Part shown: in pieces, positions 9,240 through 17,039 of the stretch | Layout of the letters: every line of letters starts with the position of its first letter | How positions within the stretch are numbered: the first letter of the stretch is position 1 | Assembly: GCF_003610255.1 (NCBI RefSeq) | Contig: NZ_RAPS01000001.1 | Coordinates: forward strand, 6,103,001 to 6,167,000 | DNA: 64,000 bases | Direction of reading: 5' to 3' | Source of the DNA: Streptomyces sp. TLI_171 | Lineage (GTDB): Bacteria > Actinomycetota > Actinomycetes > Streptomycetales > Streptomycetaceae | Made by a program: the position numbers and the translations under genes | The notes under the pieces: model-generated | Database searches by the model: none | Told to the model about the DNA's origin: nothing | What the model saw: only the letters and a program-made list of their open reading frames with translations

Positions 9240-9245
9240 AGACCT

Positions 9246-9832
9246 CTACCGAACACGGGGCGGTTCAGCTGCTGGAGTTCCTTCGCGAGGACCTTGCGCG
9301 TCTGCATGAACAGGGACTTGTAGATGCTCTCGTGGCTGATTCGCATCCCCGTCTTGGCTGGCTGGGACTTTGCCAGATGCCCGGCTATCTGCTTCGGTGA
9401 CCAGTCCTCGGCCAGCTTCTCGGCGACCAGGGCACGAAGAGGCTCGTTGGTGGCCAGGAGGCAGGGTTTGGAGCGTCGGGCGCGATCCCAGGCCCGATCC
9501 TCTGCGTCTACCGCTCGGTAGTGCCTGGCACCCTTGTTGCGGGCGATCTCCCGGCTGATGGTCGATGCCGCACGCCCCGGGGCGCGGGAGATCTCGCGGA
9601 GCGAGTCGCCTGGAGCCAGTCCGCGGGAGATCGACTCCCGCTCGGTGAACGTCAGCGAGCCCGGCCGACGGCGTCGGACCGGCGGAACGTATCCGCCGTT
9701 GGCCTTGACGATCGTGAAGATCGACCCCGGTGGCCTGCCCAAGGCACGGGAGATCACACTGATCGACTCGCCGGCCTTCCAGCGGTCCCACAACTCTCGC
9801 TTCTGCGCGTCCGGCATGCCCGGACGACCCAT
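9246..9832 (-). pseudogene. IS30-family transposase, N-terminal two-thirds
   Basis: ATG 9832 begins MGRPGMPDAQKREL. The HTH_38 region (LTFTERESISRGLAPGDSLREISR; AASTISREIARNKG) and the DWSPKQIAGHL / RISHESIYKSLF segment are typical IS30. The protein ends at LQQLNRPVFG, where element X copy 1 abuts, so the DDE catalytic domain is missing. It also interrupts an IS5-like fragment on its other side. Confidence 0.8.
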
Positions 9833-9879
9833 CCTCGCCCTACGCCACACCCTCCACCACCTCGGGTGTTGCGCTGACC

Positions 9880-10172
9880 GATTGACTCCACCGTTCCTCC
9901 GAAGATGGGCCAGGACCAGCAGGCCCTGATTGAAGCAGCTCAACTTCCGCCAACGCGATCCCAGAACACACCTTCGGGTATGGATGAGCCATGAGACGTG
10001 TTCGACCAGCTCGTGCAGGACGCCGAGCATGGCAGGACACGGGACCAAACGAGGTTCCTCGGTCAGAGCGTGGTGCGTAAAGAACACCAACGCAACGACC
10101 AGGAGCCTCGTCTGTTACCCCACCCTCGCTGAGCAGCTGTTTCACCCTCCCCGGACAGGATGAAAGAGGCTA
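9880..10172 (-). pseudogene. Left end and N-terminus of a second IS5-like element b
   Basis: The same inverted-repeat end as the element at 6851 lies at about 10157-10172. ATG 10090 encodes MVFFTHHALTEEPRL and about 65 further residues that are close to the intact transposase. Homology stops near LVLAHLRRN, where IS30 sequence begins. It is a remnant only. Confidence 0.75.
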
Positions 10173-10240
10173 ACTTGCACCTGGCCCTCGTCTCCCGCAG
10201 CCCCTTCTGGGCCGACCCGTGGCCGAGCCCGCGGTACGGG

Positions 10241-11089
10241 TTACTTCACCGAGCCTGCCATTACCCCTTGGACGAACTGCTTCTGGAAGGCGAAGAAGAC
10301 GACCAGCGGTACCAGCAGTGAGAGGAAGGCGCCCGGGGCCAGCACGTCGATGTTGCTGCCGAACTGTCGTACTTGAGATTGCAGTTCGACTGTCAGCGGT
10401 TGTGAGGAGCTGTCGGCGAAGAGCAGAGCCACCAGCATGTCGTTCCAGACCCAGAGGAACTGGAAGATGGCCAGGCTGGCGATGGCTGGCCGTCCGACCG
10501 GGAGCACCAGGCGAGTGAAGATCCGCCACTCGGTGCCTCCGTCGAGCCGGGCGGCCTCCAGCATCTCCGCCGGAATCTCGGCGAAGTAGTTGCGCAGCAG
10601 GAAGAGAGCGAACGGCAGCCCGTAGGCGACGTGGAAGAGCACCACGCCGGGGATCGTCCCGAAGAGGCCGAGAGCGCCGAAGAGTTTGGCCACCGGCAGC
10701 AGGCCGATCTGCACCGGCACCACCAGGAGCGCTACCACAACCAAGAAGACGGTGTCGCGTCCGGGGAAATCCAGCCAGGCGAAGGCGTAGCCGGCCAGTG
10801 CTCCGACTACTACCACCAGCGCGGTGGCGGGGGCGGAGATGAGGACGGTGTTCCAGAACGCTTTGGTCATGCCGGAGTTGCCAAGCAGCGCAGAGTAGTT
10901 CTCGAAGGTGAGCCGGTCGGGGTGGACGAGTGCCGTCCACCAGCCGCCGGAGGCGGTGTCCTCGGTGGTGCGCAGGGAGGACAGGAAGAGTCCGGCCAGC
11001 GGGGTGACCCAGACCAGGCCGATCACGGACAGGACAGCCTGGACGACGCGGTTGCCCAGGTGGCGGCGGAGGGAGTTCTTCGCGTTCAT
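10241..11089 (-). CDS. Sugar ABC transporter permease, MalG type
   Basis: 282 residues with six predicted membrane helices. It has the inner-membrane permease (BPD_transp_1) signature EAARLDGGTEWRIFTRLVLP, the EAA loop that docks the ATPase. It ends FVQGVMAGSVK like other MalG-type permeases. Its ATG overlaps the stop of the MalF-type gene (TGATG), indicating translational coupling. With the MalF-type partner it forms the channel of an alpha-glucoside-type importer. No ATPase gene is present, and in streptomycetes the shared ATPase MsiK usually serves such systems. It is the last gene of the operon, and mobile-element debris follows. Confidence 0.88.
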   Translation of the reverse strand: MNAKNSLRRHLGNRVVQAVLSVIGLVWVTPLAGLFLSSLRTTEDTASGGWWTALVHPDRLTFENYSALLGNSGMTKAFWNTVLISAPATALVVVVGALAGYAFAWLDFPGRDTVFLVVVALLVVPVQIGLLPVAKLFGALGLFGTIPGVVLFHVAYGLPFALFLLRNYFAEIPAEMLEAARLDGGTEWRIFTRLVLPVGRPAIASLAIFQFLWVWNDMLVALLFADSSSQPLTVELQSQVRQFGSNIDVLAPGAFLSLLVPLVVFFAFQKQFVQGVMAGSVK

Positions 11090-12459
11090 CAGCGGCTCCT
11101 CCGGGTTCGGCGCACGTTGATGACCATCGCGGGCAGGACGAGCAGGAGCAGCAGTACGCCGATGGCGCTGCCGAGGCCCTGGTTGTTGCCGCCGCCGAAG
11201 GAGACCAGCCACATCTGGGTGGCGAGCACCGTCGCGTCCTCCTGCACTGGGCCCGGTGCGATGATGTAGACCAGGTCGAAGACCTTCATCACGTTGATGA
11301 CGAGGGTGATGAAGACGACAGTGAGGACGGGGGCGAGCATGGGCACAGTGATCCGGCGGAAGACCTGCCACTCATTGGCGCCGTCCATCCGAGCAGCCTC
11401 CAGGGCGTCCCGGGGCAGCGCGGACAGACCGGCCCCGATCAGGACCATTGCGAAACCGGTCCAGATCCACAGGTAGGCGCCGATGATCGACGGGGTGACT
11501 AGAGCCGGTCCCAGCCAGGAAACGCCCTGGAAGGGCGGCGCGAAGTTGGACGCTGGCAGGCTGATGGTGTAGTCGCTCCGGGGCAGTCCGGTGAAGCGGA
11601 ATGAGCCGTCGGGGCCGGTCCTCGCAGTGGCTGCGGTCCGCCCGTCGTACACCACCTTGACCTCCATCCCCGGCATGCCGCGCTCTCCCGGGTCCACCTG
11701 GCCTTGGCGGCCCCCGCCGCCGGGGGTGAAGTCGAGGTAGACGACCCCGCGCAGTTCACCGGGGGCGGCCGGGAGAGAGGCTGCGCCGGCTGCGGCGACG
11801 GCGTCGGGCGGAAGGTTCGCGGGAAGCACCCCGACCATGCCGAGGAGCGCCGTCCTCCCCTGCGGGACGGCGGCCGTGGTGCGGTAGCCGCCGCTGTCCG
11901 CGACCAGGCCCTGGCCGTCGCGAGCGTGGGCGGTCGGGTAGGGCGAGCCGCCGGAGAAGGTGTCGTGGACGCCGACGGCGACAGCGTTAAGGACGCCCTT
12001 GTCCGGGTCCTGGTCGTAGGCGAGCCGGAAGATGATGCCGGCTGCGAGGAAGGAGACCGCCATCGGCATGAAGAGGAGCAGCTTGAAGGCGGTGGCCCAG
12101 CGGATCTTCTCCACCAGGACGGCGAGGACCAGGCCGACGCCGGTGAGTAGCACCGGCGCCACCACGACCCAGACGGCGGTGTTGCGGATCGCCTTGAGGA
12201 TGGCGGGGTCCTGGAACATCCCGACGTAGTTGTCGACCCCGACGAAGTGGTCGCCGGAGGCGTTGAAGAGGCTCCGGCCGACAGAGAAGAGCACGGGATA
12301 GACGACTAGGGCGCCGAGCAGGGTGAGGGCGGGCAGGGCGAACAGCAGCGCGATCGTGTTGCCGCGGCGGCGGGCGCGCCGCCGTTTGTCACGCGCGGGG
12401 CCGGGCCGGAGGGCGGCGGCCGGCGGCCCGCCCTCCCTGAGGGGGGTCGAGGTCGTCAT
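11089..12459 (-). CDS. Sugar ABC transporter permease, MalF type, with extra extracellular insert
   Basis: 456 residues, much longer than the usual 300 or so. It starts at ATG 12459, five bases after the binding-protein stop. Helices near the N-terminus (NTIALLFALPALTLLGALVV) and the EAA loop EAARMDGANEWQVFRRITVP are standard. Between the third helix (FLAAGIIFRLAYDQDP) and ALVTPSIIGAYLWIWTGFAM lies an insert of about 160 residues. It contains a SdrB/carboxypeptidase-regulatory-like beta fold (LRGVVYLDFTPGGG; GMEVKVVYDG; TGPDGSFRFTGLP; DYTISLP). By topology the insert faces outside, where it might contact the binding protein or the cell wall; this is inference. Confidence 0.85.
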   Translation of the reverse strand: MTTSTPLREGGPPAAALRPGPARDKRRRARRRGNTIALLFALPALTLLGALVVYPVLFSVGRSLFNASGDHFVGVDNYVGMFQDPAILKAIRNTAVWVVVAPVLLTGVGLVLAVLVEKIRWATAFKLLLFMPMAVSFLAAGIIFRLAYDQDPDKGVLNAVAVGVHDTFSGGSPYPTAHARDGQGLVADSGGYRTTAAVPQGRTALLGMVGVLPANLPPDAVAAAGAASLPAAPGELRGVVYLDFTPGGGGRQGQVDPGERGMPGMEVKVVYDGRTAATARTGPDGSFRFTGLPRSDYTISLPASNFAPPFQGVSWLGPALVTPSIIGAYLWIWTGFAMVLIGAGLSALPRDALEAARMDGANEWQVFRRITVPMLAPVLTVVFITLVINVMKVFDLVYIIAPGPVQEDATVLATQMWLVSFGGGNNQGLGSAIGVLLLLLVLPAMVINVRRTRRSR

Positions 12460-12464
12460 CGTGG

Positions 12465-13787
12465 TCAGCCGTTGTACGCCTGGGCAGCCGCGGCCTCCAG
12501 CTTCCCGGCCGTGGCCACGGGGTCGGAGGGGTTGGCGAGGAAGTCCTGGAGGATCTTCCACTCGCCCGCGCCCTTGGTGCCACCGAAGGCGGCCGGGGTC
12601 TGGTCGGACATGTCAAAGCGGACAGCCTCGCCGCCTCCGATCAGGGACCCGGCGGTCTCGCGGGTCACATCGTCGGCGTAGGCGGCGAGGTCGAGCTTGG
12701 TGTTCGGGGAGAGGAAGCCGCCTGCGCCGGCCCAGACGGCGGCGGCCTCGGGCGAGGCGAGGTACTCCATGAGGGCCATTCCGGCCTCGGGGTCCTTGCC
12801 TGCCTTGAGGACGACGGCGGCGTCACCGCCAGCGACCACCGGGGGCGTGCCGGTGCCGACTGCCGGGAAAGGGAAGAACTTGGCGTCCTCGCCGATCTTG
12901 CGGCCCAGGTCCTTGGCGTTGCCGGCGACGAAGTCGCCCTCGTAGACCATGCCGGCCTTGGGGGCGGGGCCGAACACCTTCTCCACGGAGCCGGGGTAGT
13001 CGGTGTTCAGGGCCCCCTGGGCACCGCCCTCGACGAGCTGCTTGTCACCGAAGAGCTTGCCCAAGGTGGTCAGTGCCTCGACTACGCTGGTGTCGGTCCA
13101 GGCCAGCGTGTGTGCGGCGAGGGCGTCGTACTTCTCGGGACCGGCCTGCGAGAGGTAGACGTTCTCGAACCAGTCGGTGAGGGTCCAGCCGTCTTGGCCG
13201 CCAACGGAGAAGGCGGACAGGCCCGAGTCGGAGACGGTCCGGCCAGCCTGGAGCATCTCGTCCCAGGTCTTCGGCGTCGTGACACCGGCCCGCTCGAAGG
13301 CTGCCGGGCTGTACCACACGGTCGACTTGTCGGAGGCCTTGAAGTACAGGCCGTACAAGGTACCGTCCACGGTGCCGTACTTCTTCCAGGAGGCGGCGAA
13401 GTTGGTAGTGATGACGGTTCTGACGGTCTCCGGGAGCGGCGTCAGCCAGCCCTTGGCGGCGAACTGTCGAAGCACTCCGACCTGCGGGACCATCACGATG
13501 TCGGGCGCGTTGCCGCCCTCGATCTTGCTGCCGACGACGGTGGAGAGGTTGTCCCCGGTGGAGACGAACGAGGTCTTGACACCGCTCTTCTTCGTGAAGG
13601 CGTCCAGGACCTTCTGAAAGTTCTCCTGCTCGGTGCCGGACCAGACAGCGGCCACAGTGACGGTGTGGCCGGACAGGCCGTTGCCCGCGCTGTCGGCGGG
13701 GCCAGGGTCGCTGCCTCCGCACGCGGTAGCCGTCAGCGCCAAGGTGATGGCGGTGCAGCCGAGCAGCAGGGGGGAACGTCGCATCAT
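12465..13787 (-). CDS. Sugar ABC transporter solute-binding lipoprotein
   Basis: 440 residues. ATG 13787 was chosen because GAAAGGG lies upstream. The signal peptide MRRSPLLLGCTAITLALTAT leads to a lipobox cysteine (TATAC-GG) at about residue 23, so the mature protein is a membrane-anchored lipoprotein. The body is an SBP_bac_1/family-1 extracellular binding protein: VTVAAVWSGTEQENFQKVLD, GGNAPDIVMVPQVG, TPKTWDEMLQAG and LMEYLASPEAAAVWA. It would capture an oligosaccharide, probably an alpha-glucoside given the GH13 gene, and deliver it to the two permeases downstream. Confidence 0.9.
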   Translation of the reverse strand: MMRRSPLLLGCTAITLALTATACGGSDPGPADSAGNGLSGHTVTVAAVWSGTEQENFQKVLDAFTKKSGVKTSFVSTGDNLSTVVGSKIEGGNAPDIVMVPQVGVLRQFAAKGWLTPLPETVRTVITTNFAASWKKYGTVDGTLYGLYFKASDKSTVWYSPAAFERAGVTTPKTWDEMLQAGRTVSDSGLSAFSVGGQDGWTLTDWFENVYLSQAGPEKYDALAAHTLAWTDTSVVEALTTLGKLFGDKQLVEGGAQGALNTDYPGSVEKVFGPAPKAGMVYEGDFVAGNAKDLGRKIGEDAKFFPFPAVGTGTPPVVAGGDAAVVLKAGKDPEAGMALMEYLASPEAAAVWAGAGGFLSPNTKLDLAAYADDVTRETAGSLIGGGEAVRFDMSDQTPAAFGGTKGAGEWKILQDFLANPSDPVATAGKLEAAAAQAYNG

Positions 13788-13808
13788 CGTCGATGCCCTT
13801 TCGGTCGT

Positions 13809-13836
13809 GGGTGCCACCCGGTGGCGGGTGACACCC
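13809..13836 (-). promoter_or_regulatory. Paired palindromes, possible operator
   Basis: Two 11-bp palindromes GGGTGCCACCC (13809-13819) and GGGTGACACCC (13826-13836) lie 17 bp apart, 22-49 bases upstream of the binding-protein start. The spacing and symmetry suit a dimeric regulator of the transport genes. No LacI-type regulator gene is in the window. Confidence 0.35.
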
Positions 13837-13904
13837 GGGGATCCATGTGTTCAGGTAAGTGGTGACGGACGGCGCGAGGCCGTAAGGACCAACGATCCGG
13901 ATGC

Positions 13905-15536
13905 TCAGAGGTCAGTGACCCACCAGGCGGACGTGGCGCCCGGCAGTTCACCGGCCTGGCAGGGGCCGCTGGCCAGCAGAGGCAGGCCGGGGGCGGGGGC
14001 GGGCACAGGAAAGCTGCCGAAGTTGACCGCGCACACCAAGCCGTCGCCGCGGGTGAAAGCAAGCACGTCCGGTGAGGTCTCCAGCCAGGTCATCGTGCCC
14101 TGGCCCAACTGGGGAAGCTCGGAGCGCAGTTGCAGGCCATTGCGGTAGAGGTGCCAGAAGGACTCGGTGTCGGAGAGCGCGGCGTCGGTGGCGTGCGCGG
14201 CGAAGTAGTCGGGCTGCGGGAGCCACGGCTTCGCGGCTTGGGCACCGGAGGTGAAGCCGAACGGGGAGGCCAACCCGGACCAGGGCAGCGGGACACGGCA
14301 GCCGTCCCGGATTCGGGCCCGGCTGCCAGTCCGCCGGAAAATCGGGTCCGTGATGACGTCGTCCGGCAGGTCGAGGACCTCAGGGAGACCGAGTTCCTCG
14401 CCCTGGTAGACGTAGGCCGCACCCGGGAGGGCCAGCATCAGGAGCGCGGCGGCGCGCGCGCGAGCGGCACCGAGACCGCTGCCGCCGGGGACGGGCTCGC
14501 CATATCGGGTGACGGTGCGGACCTGGTCGTGGTTGTTCAGCACCCACGTCACCGTGGATCCCGTCCCGGCGATGTCTCGCACCGCCTCGGAGATCACCTT
14601 GCGGAAGGCGTCCGCGTCCCAGGGGGCGGCTAGCAGGTCGAAGAAGAACGCCTGGTGCAGTTCGTCGGGGCGAACGTAGCGGGCGTGCTCGCGGGCCGTT
14701 GGCACAGAGACCTCGCCCACGAGCAGCCGCTCGCGGCCGTCGGCGGCGGCGTACTCCTCGCAGACGGCGCGCCAACGACGCCACACGTCGTGCACCTCGG
14801 GCTGGTTCCACGCGAGCGGGTTGACTGAGTCACGGGTCCGCGCGTCGGCCTCCGGGTCCGGTGAGTCCGGCAGCTCCGGGTGTTTGAACAGGCCGGCCGC
14901 GACGTCGATGCGGAAACCGTCCACACCACGATCGAGCCAGAACCGCAGGGTCCGCTCGAAGTCGTCGCCGACCTCGGAGACACGCCAGTTCCAGTCCGGC
15001 TGCTGCGGGGTGAACATGTGCAGGTACCACTCACCGGGGCGGCCGTCGGCCTCGGTCACCCTGGTCCAGGCCGGGCCTCCGAACATGGCGTGCCAGTTGT
15101 TCGGAGGCTCCTCTCCCGTCGCGCCCCGTCCGGGTGCGAAGTGGAAGCGGGACCGCTCGGGACTGCCCGGGGCAGCGGCGAGCGCCGCCCGGAAGTCCGG
15201 GTGATCGCTGGAGCAGTGGTTGGGGACGATGTCCACCAGGACACGGATGCCCATCCGGTGTGCGGCGGCGACCAGCAGGTCAAACTCGCCCAGGTCACCA
15301 AAGAGCGGGTCCACACCACGATAGTCGGCCACGTCGTAGCCGTGGTCGTGCTGCGGCGAAGGGTAGAAAGGGCTCAGCCATATACCGTCGACCCCGAGCT
15401 TGCGGAGGTACGGCAGGCCCGCACGGACGCCGGCGAGGTCTCCGAGACCGTCGCCGGTGCTGTCCAGGAAGCTGCGGATGTAGACCTGGTAGATGACGGC
15501 ATCGCGCCACCACCGGCGGTCCTGGGTCGCGTCCAC
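13905..15536 (-). CDS. GH13 alpha-glucosidase (oligo-1,6-glucosidase/alpha-glucosidase type)
   Basis: 543 residues, no signal peptide, hence cytoplasmic. It is a (beta/alpha)8 amylase-superfamily enzyme with all four classical regions: DIVPNH; GFRIDVAAGL with the nucleophile Asp; LLVGEVSV with the acid/base Glu; and VLNNHDQ with the stabilising Asp. The opening WWRDAVIYQVYIRSF and HDHGYDVADY are typical of exo-acting alpha-glucosidases. It would hydrolyse the imported oligosaccharide to glucose. It is the first gene of the operon, 117 bp before the binding protein. GTG 15536 is the assumed start. Confidence 0.9.
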   Translation of the reverse strand: MDATQDRRWWRDAVIYQVYIRSFLDSTGDGLGDLAGVRAGLPYLRKLGVDGIWLSPFYPSPQHDHGYDVADYRGVDPLFGDLGEFDLLVAAAHRMGIRVLVDIVPNHCSSDHPDFRAALAAAPGSPERSRFHFAPGRGATGEEPPNNWHAMFGGPAWTRVTEADGRPGEWYLHMFTPQQPDWNWRVSEVGDDFERTLRFWLDRGVDGFRIDVAAGLFKHPELPDSPDPEADARTRDSVNPLAWNQPEVHDVWRRWRAVCEEYAAADGRERLLVGEVSVPTAREHARYVRPDELHQAFFFDLLAAPWDADAFRKVISEAVRDIAGTGSTVTWVLNNHDQVRTVTRYGEPVPGGSGLGAARARAAALLMLALPGAAYVYQGEELGLPEVLDLPDDVITDPIFRRTGSRARIRDGCRVPLPWSGLASPFGFTSGAQAAKPWLPQPDYFAAHATDAALSDTESFWHLYRNGLQLRSELPQLGQGTMTWLETSPDVLAFTRGDGLVCAVNFGSFPVPAPAPGLPLLASGPCQAGELPGATSAWWVTDL

Positions 15537-15907
15537 CCTGTGCGCCTGTCTGTGAGTTGGTGTTGTGTCGCCGATGTTAAACAGCCGTGTTGGCCGCCCC
15601 TAGGTCGTGGCGTCAGGCATGCACCTTCGTGCATGAATATCAGGCGAAATATGGACATAGCGATGGACGAAAGAGGCAGCCGGGCAGATCCCCGAAGGTG
15701 GTAGCCAACCTCTCGATGACGCTCCGGCCCCACCGCGGGACCGCACCATCGCAGGCTCAAGCCCACAGAAAGTCGCATCATCACAGGTTTCTGGCACCTC
15801 GGTCGGCACCCGCTTGACCCTGCGCAGCCCGCAATCCCAAGTGGACCGAGACGCCGAGGGGACAATCCTCGCCCACGTCCGCATCCCGAAGGTCTACTCG
15901 TTTCCGC
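15537..15907. other. Intergenic, upstream of the glucosidase
   Basis: About 370 bp probably containing the glucosidase promoter on the minus strand. Around 15770-15800 there is sequence resembling an old IS end, but no inverted repeat partner was found. No convincing gene. Confidence 0.3.
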
Positions 15908-16195
15908 GTGACGCTGTCGTGCTCGCGTTGCCCGTTCTGCAGCCACGACGTCGCGACGTTCGTCGACTGCCACCGGCAGCAATTCGCACACTTCGGCGAT
16001 GTGCCGATGAGCATGGTCTGCAACCGCACCGAGACTCTGGTCTGCCGGCACGTCGCCCCGGGCGAGGCGATCCCTCTCCACCCAGAGACGGTCGGGTTCG
16101 CCGGCCACTTCGACTTCGACGTACTGGCTGCCTACCACCTGACCGGCATAACTGATCGTTTCAGAATGAGGTTCGGAGTCGTCGCAAGCAGATGA
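15908..16195 (+). CDS. Hypothetical protein cut by IS5 insertion
   Basis: GTG 15908 opens an 80-residue GC3-rich frame containing CSRCPFCSHD and a phenylalanine-rich tail (GFAGHFDFDVLAAYHLTG). The last 15 residues come from the inserted IS5 element, so the native C-terminus is lost. The opposite strand is also open and would continue the giant gene at 17036 across the IS. I favour the plus strand on composition, weakly. No family recognised. Confidence 0.3.
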   Translation: MTLSCSRCPFCSHDVATFVDCHRQQFAHFGDVPMSMVCNRTETLVCRHVAPGEAIPLHPETVGFAGHFDFDVLAAYHLTGITDRFRMRFGVVASR

Positions 16196-17039
16196 TGCTG
16201 CAGGCGAGTTGGAGCAGGCTGAGGTGGAGGTCGGCGCGTATCTCGTAGCGGATGCGGAGGCGTTTGAACTGATGGAGCCAGGCGAAGGTCCGTTCGAAGA
16301 CCCAGCGGGTCTTGCCGAGTCCGGAGCCGTGGGCGACGCCGCGGCGGGCGATGAGCGGCTTGATCCCACGCTTCCAAAGCAGGCGGCGGTACTTGTCGAA
16401 GTCGTAGCCCCGGTCGGCGAACAGCCTGCGCGGCCGTGTCCGCGGGCGTCCGCACAGTCCCCGGATCGGCGGGATCGCGTCCAGGAGCGGCAGGAGCTGG
16501 GTGACGTCGTGGCGGTTGCCGGCGGTCAGGGTGACTGCGATCGGGGTGCCGTGGCGGTCGACGATCAGGTGGTGTTTGCTGCCCGGCCTGGCCCGGTCGA
16601 CCGGCGAAGGTCCGGTGTGAGCCCCCCTTTCAGAGCCCTGGCGTGCGAGCCGTCGATCGCGCAGTCGTCCATCTCCAGCAGGCCCGCGGTTCGCAGCTCG
16701 GCGAGAAGGACCTCGTGCAGGCGCGGCCACACGCCGGCCTCGGTCCAGTCCCGCAGCCGGCGCCAGGCCGTGATCCCGCTGCACCCGGTCCGCTCCGCAG
16801 GCACGTCCCGCCAGCTCACGCTCTTGCACAGCACGTACACGATGCCGCGAAGGGCCGCGCGGTCATCCGCCGGCAAGCGGCCCGGATAGCGATGGCGCCG
16901 CGCGGGACGCGGCGGCAGCAACGGGGCCACCCGATCCCACAAGTCATCAGGCACAAGATCATCCGACACAGGCAGCACTCTGCCGCCCGAACACCTCAAC
17001 TGCCAATCCCCAGAACCAAACTCATTCTGAAACGATCAG
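16152..17039 (-). mobile_element. IS5 family, IS427-type element
   Basis: Terminal inverted repeats CTGATCGTTTCAGAATGAG at 16152 and, inverted, ending at 17039. Target duplication TAA on both sides, as expected for this group. It is inserted into the 3' region of the giant gene at 17040-26418, whose stop codon is now supplied by the IS terminus. Confidence 0.88.
16161..16969 (-). CDS. IS5/IS427-type transposase made by -1 frameshift
   Basis: Two overlapping frames. The first starts at GTG 16969 (VSDDLVPDDLWDRVAPLLPP) and carries the DUF4096 region and the first Asp (MDDCAIDGSHARALKGG). The second continues from GAHTGPSPVDRARPGSKHHL through LTAGNRHDVTQLLPLLD (second Asp) to RWVFERTFAWLHQFKRL (Glu). 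The joint is the slippery run AAAGGGGGGC near 16622-16631, the usual programmed -1 site of the IS427 group. Both halves and both ends are intact, so it may be active. Confidence 0.85.
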
